64,000 bases of DNA, taken from positions 499,506 to 563,505 of the forward strand of contig QORU01000002.1 of assembly GCA_003574785.1 (NCBI GenBank), written 5' to 3'. The translations under genes were made by a program, and so were the position numbers. Below, one piece after another: positions 18,053-27,448 of this stretch (position 1 is its first letter; each line of letters begins with the position of its first letter). This stretch comes from Taklimakanibacter deserti. GTDB taxonomy: Bacteria > Pseudomonadota > Alphaproteobacteria > Rhizobiales > Aestuariivirgaceae. The notes under the pieces are model-generated. The model was not told the DNA's origin and did no database searches. It was given only the letters and a program-made list of their open reading frames with translations.

Positions 18053-18928
18053 GTGAAAACACCAGTCAGCGTGATCGGCACCGGGCGGATGGGATCGGCG
18101 CTTGCGCGAGCCTTTATCAAAAACGGGCATCCGACCACGGTCTGGAACCGCACGCCGCACAAGGCAGAGCCTTTGGCAGCGCTGGGGGCCACTGTGGCGG
18201 AAAGCGTCGACCGGGCTATATCGGCCTCCGGCATCGTGGTCGTCAATGTGAGCGATTACGACGCCTCGGCGGCGCTTCTGCATAGGGCGGCCGGCACGCT
18301 GCGGGGCAAGCTGATTGTCGAGCTCACCTCCGGCACGCCGCAAGGGGCACGTGGTGCGGCTGAATGGGCGAAGGCGCAAGGTGCCGATTATCTCGACGGC
18401 GCGATCCTGGCGACGCCCAATCTGATCGGCAGCGCGCAAGGCGTGATCCTGGTCTCAGGTCCCCTTGCCGCCTTCACTGCGCATAAGGATACGCTTCTTT
18501 CACTCGGCAATGTTCGCCATGTCGGTGAAGATCCGGGGACGGCCAGCACGCTCGACAGCGCCGCGCTCAGCCAGATGTGGGGCGGGTTGTTCGGCACGCT
18601 CCATGCCATCGCTCTATGCGAGGCCGAGAAGGTCGACCTCGCCGCACTGGCGCAGCAGTGGACGGAGACCGCTCCCGTCATCGAAGGCCTCATCTCCGAT
18701 CTGATCGCGCGGACGAAAGCCAAGCGCTTCGCCGGCGACGAGCAGACGCTGTCCTCGATCTCGGCGCATCACGGCGCCCTGCAGCATCTGATCGAGATCA
18801 CCCAGATGCGCAATCTCGACCGCGGCCTGGTCGATGCCTATGACACGGTCTTCAGGCGGGCGGTCGCGGCCGGCCATCTGGAGGACGATTTCGCGGCGAT
18901 GACGCGTTTCATGGAGAAGTCCGCATAA
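18053..18928 (+). CDS. NAD(P)-binding beta-hydroxyacid dehydrogenase/imine reductase-like
   Basis: 291 residues, begins with GTG at 18053 after a strong AGGAGGCG. N-terminal Rossmann domain VIGTGRMGSALARAFIKNGH with VWNRTPHKA (the Arg-Thr suggests NADPH preference), then the 6-phosphogluconate-dehydrogenase-like helical C-terminus with ADYLDGAILATPNLIGSAQG. The beta-hydroxyacid dehydrogenase lysine (GxxGxGxxxKxxxN) is not seen; TASTLDSAALSQMW sits there, as in imine reductases. It is divergent from HxlR and probably under its control. Confidence 0.87.
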   Translation: MKTPVSVIGTGRMGSALARAFIKNGHPTTVWNRTPHKAEPLAALGATVAESVDRAISASGIVVVNVSDYDASAALLHRAAGTLRGKLIVELTSGTPQGARGAAEWAKAQGADYLDGAILATPNLIGSAQGVILVSGPLAAFTAHKDTLLSLGNVRHVGEDPGTASTLDSAALSQMWGGLFGTLHAIALCEAEKVDLAALAQQWTETAPVIEGLISDLIARTKAKRFAGDEQTLSSISAHHGALQHLIEITQMRNLDRGLVDAYDTVFRRAVAAGHLEDDFAAMTRFMEKSA

Positions 18929-19021
18929 GCAAGGAACCCACCGCCGCGGTCCGTGTTGGTAACCAGCACCCTTCAGATTGTTCCCAAAAATCTACTGAGC
19001 TGGTGCGGAAAGGAGGCCGTC

Positions 19022-19600
19022 ATGGCCGTGACATCGCTCCGTTCGATCGACCCTGGCGAACTATCCTTTGCGCATGTGCTCCACGCCGCCGGCCCTGATC
19101 GGGAACGTGCCGAGAAGCTTGCGCTCTTCGCATGGCTCGTGGGCGATTGGGAAATGGCCGTGACCACCTTCCCGGAAGACGGGCAAAGGCACGAAGGCCA
19201 GGGGGAGATTCATGCCGGCTGGATCCTGGAGGGGCGCGCAATTCAGGACGTGTGGATGATACCGCTCCTTCACAACCGCAAGCCCGGCATCGGTCAACTG
19301 CCCGGCGCGGGCAATTGGTATGGCACGACGTTACGCATCTACGATCCGGCCCTCGATGCCTGGCGTATCTTGTGGAATGACCCGGCGACCGGCTTCTTTA
19401 CACAGCAGATTGGCCGGGCGCGGGGCGAGGATATCGTCCAGACGGGTCCCGACCCCCGAGGCGGCACGATGCGCTGGACTTTCACCGAAATCGATCGGGA
19501 CACGAAGAGCGCGCCGGCCTCGTTTCACTGGATGGCCGAACGCAGCTTGGACGACGAGAATTGGCGCAAGGAAGTTGATATCCGGGCACGCCGTCGCTGA
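19022..19600 (+). CDS. Lipocalin-like/DUF1579-type hypothetical protein
   Basis: 192 residues, no signal peptide. A pattern of strands rich in Trp and Gly suggests a calycin-like barrel: LFAWLVGDWEMAVTTFPEDG, GQGEIHAGWILEGRAIQDVW, NWYGTTLRIYDPALDAWRIL, WNDPATGFFTQQIGRARG, MRWTFTEIDRDTKSAPASFH. The opening LVGDWE and the repeated W-R-I pattern are like DUF1579 proteins. AAAGGAGG precedes ATG 19022. It ends 5 bp before the convergent MFS gene. Function unknown. Confidence 0.78.
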   Translation: MAVTSLRSIDPGELSFAHVLHAAGPDRERAEKLALFAWLVGDWEMAVTTFPEDGQRHEGQGEIHAGWILEGRAIQDVWMIPLLHNRKPGIGQLPGAGNWYGTTLRIYDPALDAWRILWNDPATGFFTQQIGRARGEDIVQTGPDPRGGTMRWTFTEIDRDTKSAPASFHWMAERSLDDENWRKEVDIRARRR

Positions 19601-19605
19601 TAGGC

Positions 19606-21126
19606 TCACTCTCCGAATTGAACTTTCGCCGGACGAACGACCTTCGCGTTGAAGATGAGGAAACTCAGGGCCGCCATGATCCAGACCCCTATTCCGGCAT
19701 AGAGCATCACCCAGCCGAAGCCCTGCGCCAGCGCCGCATGGACGACCTCGCCGGAGAGGCCTCCAACCGACACGGCATTGCCGGCGGCGATCTTCTCGGC
19801 AACAAGACGCAATTCCGCATCGGGCAAGCCCAGAGACGACGCGCTTCTCAGATAGGCCAGCACGCCGCTCGCCAGGATGAAGCCCATCACCGCGATATTG
19901 ATCGCCAGCGACACCATGCGCGCGCTGATGTCGATGCCGGACGCCATGCCGGCGCGGTCGCTCGACACCGCGCCCGTCGTGGTGTTGGTGACCGGCGTAT
20001 TGGTGAGGCCGAGGCCGATGCCGGCGATGAGGCAGCCGGGCAGCATGGTGAGCCAGCTCGCTTGCGCCGCGGCGCTGCCGAATTTCATCAGGATGAAGCC
20101 GAGACCGATGGTGAAGAGGCCAACGGGAATGACGAGACCCGGCCTGAAGCGCAGCGACAGTCTTTCGCCCAGGGGCGGCATCACCAGCGTCGGCAGCGTA
20201 TAGGCGAGCAGAGCGAGGCCGGCGGTGACACCGTCATAGCCGAGCCCGGCCTGGAACCAGATCGGCAGATAGATCATGAACGGCCAGAAGCTGATATTCA
20301 TCGCCGCCGAGCCCAGGATCGCGCCCGAAAACTTTCGGATACGGAAGACCGAGAAGTCGAACATCGGTCGTGGGCTCACCTTCTCGGCGATCACGAAGGC
20401 GATGAGGCTCGCTAAGGCGACGCCGAGGAAGGCGAGCGCCATTCCACTGGCGAAGCCCAGATCCGGCCCCTGGGTGATGTAGAAAGCGAGGCAGAAGACC
20501 GAAAGCGACAGCGTCAGCATGCCGGGCCAGTCGAGATGGCTCGCCCCGGGATCCTTCGATTCATGCACGCCCGTCTCCGTGAGGACGAGCGCCAGCACGG
20601 CGAACAGCACGTGGATGAGGAACACCCACGCCCAGCCCAGGAAGGCCGCGATCGCGCCACCGATGATCGGGCCGAAGCCGAGACCGATGCCGAAGACGAT
20701 GCCCCACCAGCCGAAGGCGATGGCGCGCTCGCGTCCGCCCTGGAATTCATGCGAGAGCACGGCGATCTGGCAGATCAGCATCGCGCCGCCGGAAAGGCCC
20801 TGGAGAAAGCGCGCCGCGATCAGCGCCGGGACATTCTCGGTCACGCCGCACATCAGCGAGGTGACGCCGAAGGCCAGGATCGCGATCATGAAGATGCGCT
20901 TGCGGCCATAGCGGTCGGCCAATGTCCCGGTCGCCATCAGCACGCTGGTCACGGCGATCGTATAGGCGTTCATGATCCACTGCAGCTGCTTGAAGTCGGC
21001 ATGGAGCAGCTTTTCCAGGGTCGGCAGGATCGCCGGGATCGAGGAGATCTCCAGGCCGAACATGAGGCAGGAGAGGCAGATGGCGCAGAGGACGATGACG
21101 TTACGGCGTGTCACGGCGGCAGGCAT
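19606..21126 (-). CDS. MFS drug exporter, DHA2 family (14 TM)
   Basis: 506-residue inner-membrane proton antiporter with about 14 transmembrane helices. Loop 2-3 motif A appears as GTLADRYGRKRIFM, and TM5 motif C as GIGLGFGPIIGGAI. The length and a final hydrophobic segment after an extended loop (ELRLVAEKIAAGNAVSVGGL) fit DHA2 EmrB-like exporters. ATG 21126 is preferred over an in-frame TTG at 21144. It is divergent from a LysR gene at 21282, the normal arrangement for an inducible exporter. The exported compound is unknown. Confidence 0.92.
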   Translation of the reverse strand: MPAAVTRRNVIVLCAICLSCLMFGLEISSIPAILPTLEKLLHADFKQLQWIMNAYTIAVTSVLMATGTLADRYGRKRIFMIAILAFGVTSLMCGVTENVPALIAARFLQGLSGGAMLICQIAVLSHEFQGGRERAIAFGWWGIVFGIGLGFGPIIGGAIAAFLGWAWVFLIHVLFAVLALVLTETGVHESKDPGASHLDWPGMLTLSLSVFCLAFYITQGPDLGFASGMALAFLGVALASLIAFVIAEKVSPRPMFDFSVFRIRKFSGAILGSAAMNISFWPFMIYLPIWFQAGLGYDGVTAGLALLAYTLPTLVMPPLGERLSLRFRPGLVIPVGLFTIGLGFILMKFGSAAAQASWLTMLPGCLIAGIGLGLTNTPVTNTTTGAVSSDRAGMASGIDISARMVSLAINIAVMGFILASGVLAYLRSASSLGLPDAELRLVAEKIAAGNAVSVGGLSGEVVHAALAQGFGWVMLYAGIGVWIMAALSFLIFNAKVVRPAKVQFGE

Positions 21127-21281
21127 GGTTCGGCCTTTCGACAAATCGGGTCGATGGAAGAGGATTCCAGGAATGATGAGCGCGCGCGGGGTCGCCCCGC
21201 ATGTCGCTTATGCGGGAACGTAGTCGCCGCTTGATCATTTTATAACTGGATGATTGAATATATCAGAGACAACGATTTTGG

Positions 21282-22181
21282 ATGAATAACATGACCACCT
21301 TGGATGTCGATGCGGTCCAGGCCTTCGTGGCGATCGCCGATCACCAGAGTTTTACCCGCGCGGCGGAAGTGCTGGGCACCACGCAAGGCGCCATCAGCGT
21401 GAAGCTGAAGCGGCTCGAAGACCGGCTCGGCCAGAAACTGATCGAGCGCACGCCGCGGCTGGTGCGCCTTTCGGCGCAGGGTGCGGTGTTCATCGAGTCG
21501 GCCCGCGATTTCCTCGCCGCCCATGACCGCGCCATCGCCGGACTGTCCTCGACCCGCCGCCACTTCGCTCTCGGCATCGCCAATCATGTGGTGGGGCCGG
21601 AGATCCCCACCTTGCTGGCGCGGCTCAATGCCCATGATCCGGCACTCACCATCGAGGTCAGGCTCGATAATTCGCGCGACCTGCTCGATGCTTTCGACCG
21701 CGGCGAGATCGATGCGGCGATCATCCGCCGCGAAGACGACCGCCGCGACGGCGAGGTGCTGGCGCCGGAGCATTTCGGCTGGTACGCCACGCCGGACTTC
21801 GTGCATCGGAAGGACGAGCCCTTGCGCCTCGCGGCATCATCGCCTTCCTGTCGCATCCGCGAACTCGCCACGCAGGCGCTCGATGCCAAGGGCATAAAGT
21901 GGCGAGAGGTCTTCCTCGGCTGCGGTTCCTTCGTCATTGCCGATGCGGTCGCGGCCGGCCTCGCCACCGCGGCCTTCCCAACCCGGATCGCGCCGGCCGG
22001 CACGGTCGAGGTCAGCAAGCGCTTCGGGCTCCCTGCCCTTCCTTCATCCGAGATCGTGCTGCTCACGACACTATCGGACGCGCGCTCCCGCGCGGCGCTC
22101 CGGACGCTGGCGGCGGCCTTCCGCGAGCATCCATCACCCGCCCGCCGTGTTTCAATTGAAAGCAAACACCCGGCGACCTGA
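21282..22181 (+). CDS. LysR-family transcriptional regulator
   Basis: 299 residues: helix-turn-helix at about 10-65 (VQAFVAIADHQSFTRAAEVL, TTQGAISVKLKRLEDRLGQK), then effector domain with LGIANHVVGPEIPTLLARL and FDRGEIDAAIIRRED. The subgroup resembles regulators of aromatic or amino-acid exporters. Divergent from the DHA2 exporter, which it most likely controls; the shared intergenic region (21127-21281) contains an AT-rich stretch TGATCATTTTATAACTGG but I cannot fix the operator. Confidence 0.92.
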   Translation: MNNMTTLDVDAVQAFVAIADHQSFTRAAEVLGTTQGAISVKLKRLEDRLGQKLIERTPRLVRLSAQGAVFIESARDFLAAHDRAIAGLSSTRRHFALGIANHVVGPEIPTLLARLNAHDPALTIEVRLDNSRDLLDAFDRGEIDAAIIRREDDRRDGEVLAPEHFGWYATPDFVHRKDEPLRLAASSPSCRIRELATQALDAKGIKWREVFLGCGSFVIADAVAAGLATAAFPTRIAPAGTVEVSKRFGLPALPSSEIVLLTTLSDARSRAALRTLAAAFREHPSPARRVSIESKHPAT

Positions 22182-22198
22182 AATGCGGGTCCGGCGCT

Positions 22199-22483
22199 CT
22201 AAAAGCCATCCATCAGGATGAAGGTTCCCGGCTTGCGCTGATGCGCATTGATGAGCGGCACCAGGCGGGTGAAATGCGGCGTGGCGCAATGGATATCGAG
22301 CGCCGCGCGATCCGGCCACTCCTCGATGAAGATGAAATGCCCGGGATCCTTCTGGTCGACGAAGAGATCATAAGCGATGCAGAGCGCTTCGCGGCGGGTC
22401 ATGTCCACGAGTTCGCGATAGAGCGGACGCACGATCGTCACCGCCTCCGGCTTGATGAAATCCTCCGCGATCACTTTCAGCAT
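22199..22483 (-). CDS. YgiN-like ABM-domain quinol monooxygenase
   Basis: 94-residue single antibiotic-biosynthesis-monooxygenase domain. It starts LKVIAEDFIKPEAVTIVRPL, has TRREALCIAYDLFVDQKDPG and FIFIEEWPDRAALDIHCATP with the conserved E-W...H-x5-H pattern, and ends in a short strand KPGTFILMDGF. Members are cofactor-free dimers that oxidise quinols or simply detoxify; specific activity is unknown. It sits alone between the convergent LysR and the divergent recQ gene. Confidence 0.9.
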   Translation of the reverse strand: MLKVIAEDFIKPEAVTIVRPLYRELVDMTRREALCIAYDLFVDQKDPGHFIFIEEWPDRAALDIHCATPHFTRLVPLINAHQRKPGTFILMDGF

Positions 22484-22601
22484 GGGGCCTCCTGCACCGA
22501 CTCGGGGAAAACCGCCCTTATAGTCCTTTCAGCCGCGATGGCGCATGGAAACCCGGTCCGGCATGGTCTAAAGAGTCGTTCTTCCCAGATTGATCCTCTC
22601 C

Positions 22602-24398
<1,797 letters not shown>

Positions 24399-24414
24399 AA
24401 AATACTCTGGCAAT

Positions 24415-24436
24415 CCGTATGTTACGGAACATACGG
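24415..24436. promoter_or_regulatory. Perfect palindrome, operator of the orphan Phd/YefM antitoxin
   Basis: CCGTATGTT, ACGG, AACATACGG: perfect 9-bp arms starting 17 bp after the recQ stop and ending 12 bp before the antitoxin ATG at 24449. Phd/YefM proteins bind such palindromes over their own promoters. Confidence 0.7.
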
Positions 24437-24448
24437 AAAAGGTGCTAC

Positions 24449-24703
24449 ATGTCAAAAACAGCTTCTGCTTCCGAGGTCCAGAAGAATTTCGGCGTCTATC
24501 ATGATCGCGCGCTTACGGAGCCGATCCGAGTGACGAAATATGGCCGGGAAACGGTCTATATCGTCTCGGCCGAGACCTTTCATGCGCTGAAGCAGGCGCA
24601 GCGAGAGGCAATCGCCAGCGCGGAACTTACCGATGCTGAGAGGAAGCTGATCGATAGTGCCGAGATTCCAGCCGAGCATCGATACAGCCTCGACAAATCA
24701 TAA
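24449..24703 (+). CDS. Orphan Phd/YefM-family antitoxin
   Basis: 84 residues: the N-terminal DNA-binding fold SKTASASEVQKNFGVYHDRA and EPIRVTKYGRETVYIVSAET is followed by a toxin-neutralising helical tail AELTDAERKLIDSAEIPAEH. The start at 24449 fits the family and leaves the palindrome at 24415-24436 as operator. No toxin gene follows: 75 bp of non-coding DNA separates it from the convergent YjbR gene. It may protect against a toxin elsewhere, be a repressor only, or be a leftover of a lost pair. Confidence 0.87.
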   Translation: MSKTASASEVQKNFGVYHDRALTEPIRVTKYGRETVYIVSAETFHALKQAQREAIASAELTDAERKLIDSAEIPAEHRYSLDKS

Positions 24704-24778
24704 ACCGGATGGCTCTGCCGAAAGGAACGCCGCCTGGGTCTGACGCCTCGGGAATGAGGCCAACCTCCGGTCACCGTT

Positions 24779-25144
24779 TCAATCGAACACCAGCCCCAGC
24801 GCCTTCTGCTTCTTCTTCGACAGCCCTTGCGCCACGATCCGGTGCGAGGCCTTGAGATATTGCTTGAGCTCCGGATCCTTAAGGCCGGGCTTGGCGTAAT
24901 GCTGGATCCATTTCATCCCGCGCGAGGCGAGATAGGGTGCGGGGCGCAGGCCCGGCTGGTCCTTCAACACCTCATAGCCGATGTCGGAGACCTTGAAGGT
25001 GATGTGCGGCTCATGGCCCTCGTCCCAGCCGGCGACGGCGAAGACCTTGCCCCCCACTTTCCATACATGCGAACCGCCCCATTGCACGACATGGGTGGTC
25101 GCCTTGAGCGATCGGCAGAAAGCATTGTATTTATCGCGGGTCAT
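24779..25144 (-). CDS. MmcQ/YjbR-family protein
   Basis: 121 residues of the CyaY-like fold family: YNAFCRSLKATTHVVQWGGS and HVWKVGGKVFAVAGWDEGHE, then ITFKVSDIGYEVLKDQPGLR, PAPYLASRGMKWIQHYAKPG and LKQYLKASHRIVAQGLSKKK with a basic C-terminus. The family is predicted to bind DNA but has no established function. Its start overlaps the stop of ohrR (ATGA), so it is coexpressed with the peroxide regulator. Confidence 0.88.
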   Translation of the reverse strand: MTRDKYNAFCRSLKATTHVVQWGGSHVWKVGGKVFAVAGWDEGHEPHITFKVSDIGYEVLKDQPGLRPAPYLASRGMKWIQHYAKPGLKDPELKQYLKASHRIVAQGLSKKKQKALGLVFD

Positions 25145-25608
25145 TTTGGGGCCTCGAGCGAGCGCAGGAGATTGTCGCGCAAGCCCGCCACGGCCTTGCG
25201 CAGCGCGGGAAAGTCCTTGCCCAGCCCGGTCGCGTCGATGAGCGATGGCCCGGCCTCCTTCTCGATCCTCTCCAGTAGCCGGCGGCCTGACGGCGCCAAT
25301 TGTACCCGCACCTGCCGTTCATCGGCCGGGTCGCGCTGGCGCCTGATCAAGTCCATCGTTTCAAGCTTCTTGAGGATGGGGGTCAGCGTATTGGATTCGA
25401 GGAACAGTTTTTCGCCGAGCGCCCCCACCGTCTGGTCGTCCTCGTCGCCCAGCGCCACCAGCGCAATATATTGGGTATAGGTCAGGCCGAGCTGGTCGAG
25501 GATCGGCTTATACACCCGGCCGAAGGCCAGATTGGCCGAATAGACCGCAAAACACAGGAAATCCGGGAGCTTAGGGTTTTCACTAGGGGTTTTCGGGGGA
25601 TGGGGCAT
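25141..25608 (-). CDS. ohrR: MarR-family organic-hydroperoxide repressor OhrR
   Basis: 155-residue redox-sensing repressor. The peroxide-reactive cysteine is in FLCFAVYSANLAFGRVYKPI (Cys19), just as in OhrR. The winged helix follows: LTYTQYIALVALGDEDDQTV, ESNTLTPILKKLETMDLIRR, then DPADERQVRVQLAPSGRRLL. It is divergent from ohr, and two identical 15-bp palindromes in the intergenic region are the expected operators. Oxidation of Cys19 by lipid or organic peroxides would release DNA. A YjbR gene is coupled downstream. Confidence 0.94.
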   Translation of the reverse strand: MPHPPKTPSENPKLPDFLCFAVYSANLAFGRVYKPILDQLGLTYTQYIALVALGDEDDQTVGALGEKLFLESNTLTPILKKLETMDLIRRQRDPADERQVRVQLAPSGRRLLERIEKEAGPSLIDATGLGKDFPALRKAVAGLRDNLLRSLEAPK

Positions 25609-25653
25609 AGTGCATCTCCGGGTCTCGACAGGGTCCCTCCTATATATATCGTA

Positions 25654-25668
25654 TCCGATTTAATCGGA
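25654..25668. promoter_or_regulatory. OhrR operator 1
   Basis: TCCGATTTAATCGGA, a perfect 15-bp palindrome (7-bp arms around one T), 46 bp upstream of ohrR and just before the TTGACA hexamer at 25674-25679 of the ohr promoter. Confidence 0.85.
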
Positions 25669-25673
25669 AGGGC

Positions 25674-25700
25674 TTGACATCGGTTCGGCGTTTATATATT
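25674..25700 (+). promoter_or_regulatory. ohr promoter hexamers
   Basis: TTGACA (25674-25679) and TATATT (25695-25700), spacer 15 bp; TATTTA two bases on would give 17. The promoter lies between the two OhrR operators, so bound repressor would block both recognition and escape. Confidence 0.6.
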
Positions 25701-25709
25701 TACATCGCA

Positions 25710-25724
25710 TCCGATTTAATCGGA
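25710..25724. promoter_or_regulatory. OhrR operator 2
   Basis: Second exact copy of the 15-bp palindrome, 56 bp from the first and close to the expected ohr transcription start, 34 bp before the ohr ATG. Confidence 0.85.
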
Positions 25725-25758
25725 CACGATCTTAAACTAAACAGGAAAGGATACTCCC

Positions 25759-26187
25759 ATGGCCGACAAGCTTTATTTCACCGGCAAGACCCACACCGTC
25801 GCCGGACACGACGGCTCGACCCGCAGCGTCGACGGCAAGCTCGACATCAAGCTGCCCGAGCCCCATCCAATGGCGGAAAACCTCTTCGCCGCCGCCTGGT
25901 CCGCCTGCTATCTGGGCGCCATCCAGCTCGCCGCCGACCAGCGCAAGATCAAGCTCGCCGCCGCGCCTGAGGTCGATACCGAGATCCAGCTGCTCCATGG
26001 CGGCCCCAAGGGCTTCTTCCTCAGAGCCCGCCTCGATGTCACGGTGCCGGGCGTCGACAATGAGACGGCGCGCATCCTGGCCGATATGGCGCATGAGATC
26101 TGCCCCTACTCCAAGGCTGTCCATGGCAATATCGACATCGAAACGACGGCGGTCGGTTCTGCCGCTGCCGCACAGACCGCGGCCTGA
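25759..26187 (+). CDS. ohr: Organic hydroperoxide resistance protein (thiol peroxidase)
   Basis: 142-residue OsmC/Ohr-fold peroxidase that reduces organic and lipid hydroperoxides with dihydrolipoamide-type thiols in the cytoplasm. The two catalytic cysteines are Cys50 in AAAWSACYLGA and Cys115 in HEICPYSKA, with the supporting Arg in DGSTRS. The Shine-Dalgarno is AGGAAAGG. It is single-gene, divergent from ohrR, and flanked by the two operators described above. The C-terminus ends in an Ala-rich tail. Confidence 0.96.
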   Translation: MADKLYFTGKTHTVAGHDGSTRSVDGKLDIKLPEPHPMAENLFAAAWSACYLGAIQLAADQRKIKLAAAPEVDTEIQLLHGGPKGFFLRARLDVTVPGVDNETARILADMAHEICPYSKAVHGNIDIETTAVGSAAAAQTAA

Positions 26188-26204
26188 TGCGGATGCTCTC
26201 GCGG

Positions 26205-26237
26205 GACTGGCCTGGCGCAGGTAGCGTCGGGCCAGTC
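26205..26237 (+). terminator. Possible hairpin downstream of ohr
   Basis: GACTGGCC (26205-26212) pairs with GGCCAGTC (26230-26237), starting 18 bp after the ohr stop. There is no T tract, so termination is only a guess. The rest of the 222-bp gap to glsA shows nothing else except the palindrome at 26379. Confidence 0.3.
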
Positions 26238-26378
26238 GAAAACCCAACCCACATCGCCATTCAAACTTTGTCGCAATACAGCACCGACCGTTGGCCCAAG
26301 GTCCAATGGTTCAGGGTGCGCCTGATGCGCTAGCCTCGCATCACCAAGGCAAGTAGCCCTCTATGCGCTGCGACCGTA

Positions 26379-26390
26379 TCCGTTAACGGA
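26379..26390. promoter_or_regulatory. Palindrome before glutaminase
   Basis: TCCGTTAACGGA, perfect 12-bp palindrome, 20 bp before the glsA ATG and just ahead of its GAGGGAGG Shine-Dalgarno. A repressor site is likely; regulator not identified. Confidence 0.5.
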
Positions 26391-26409
26391 ATGCGAGGGA
26401 GGCGAATGC

Positions 26410-27411
26410 ATGAACCTACCGAAGCCCTTGCTCGACCCTGAAAGCGCGTATGTTTCGACAGGCAAGCTGCCGCAGCCGGATCATGTCGCGCGGCTGGTGA
26501 CGGAAGCGCATGAACGCTTTGCATCCGTCACGCTCGGACAGACCTCCCAAGTTTATCCGGCCCTCGCCCGTGTGCCGGCCAATCTGTTCGGCATCTGCGT
26601 CGCGGGCGTGGATGGACGTGTCTTCGCCGTTGGCGACGCGGAGCACGAGTTCACCATCATGAGCGTATCCAAGCCGTTCATATTCGCGCAGGTCTGCAAT
26701 GTGATCGGTGCGACCGGCGCGCGTGAGCGGCTTGGCGTGAATGCGACGGGCTATGCCTTCAACTCTCTTGCCGGCATCGAACGCAATTCGGACGGCCGCA
26801 CCAACCCGATGGTCAATGCCGGGGCCATTGCCACGACCAGCCTGGTGCCGGGCGCCAATGAAGAAGCGAAGTGGCGTTTCATCCTCGAGGGCCTGTCTCG
26901 TTTCGCCGGCCGTGAGCTGGCGCTGAATGATGAGGTCTACGCCTCGGCGTCGGAAACGAATTTCCGCAATCGCAGCATCGCCTGGATGCTCGAGAGCCTG
27001 GGCCGCCTATATTGCGACCCCGCCGAGGCCACCGATCTTTATACAAGGCAATGCTCACTGAATGTGAGCGCAAAGGATCTCGCCATCATGGGCGCAACGC
27101 TCGCCTGCGGCGGCTTCAATCCCCTCACGCGAGAGCAAGTGGTCAATCCGGATGTCTGTCACTACGCATTGGCGGTGATGCTGACTGCCGGACTATATGA
27201 AACCTCCGGTGACTGGCTCTATGAGATCGGGCTTCCGGGCAAGAGCGGGATCGGAGGAGGAATTGTCACGGTCTCGCCTGGCAAGGGCGGGCTCGGCACT
27301 TTCGCGCCGCTTCTCGATGAAGCAGGCAACAGCGTCAAGGGTCAATTGGTGGCGCAGTTCTTGTCACAGCGGCTGGGGCTTGACCTGCTCATGTCATCGC
27401 CCGGCCGATAA
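26410..27411 (+). CDS. glsA: Glutaminase A
   Basis: 333-residue serine-dependent beta-lactamase-like amidohydrolase, converting glutamine to glutamate and ammonia in the cytoplasm. The catalytic pair is Ser85-x-x-Lys88 in FTIMSVSKPF; other family landmarks are GRTNPMVNAGAIATTSLV, NFRNRSIAWMLESLG, the Tyr-containing DLYTRQCSLNVSAKDLAIMG and GLPGKSGIGGGIV near the end. Length is slightly above the usual 305-310. It is followed after 37 bp by an MFS transporter, probably one operon, which suggests transport of glutamate, GABA or an acid-resistance function; this is inference. Confidence 0.95.
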   Translation: MNLPKPLLDPESAYVSTGKLPQPDHVARLVTEAHERFASVTLGQTSQVYPALARVPANLFGICVAGVDGRVFAVGDAEHEFTIMSVSKPFIFAQVCNVIGATGARERLGVNATGYAFNSLAGIERNSDGRTNPMVNAGAIATTSLVPGANEEAKWRFILEGLSRFAGRELALNDEVYASASETNFRNRSIAWMLESLGRLYCDPAEATDLYTRQCSLNVSAKDLAIMGATLACGGFNPLTREQVVNPDVCHYALAVMLTAGLYETSGDWLYEIGLPGKSGIGGGIVTVSPGKGGLGTFAPLLDEAGNSVKGQLVAQFLSQRLGLDLLMSSPGR

Positions 27412-27448
27412 CCCTCGGCCTTGCCAGGCCGCAAAGAGGAGACAATCC

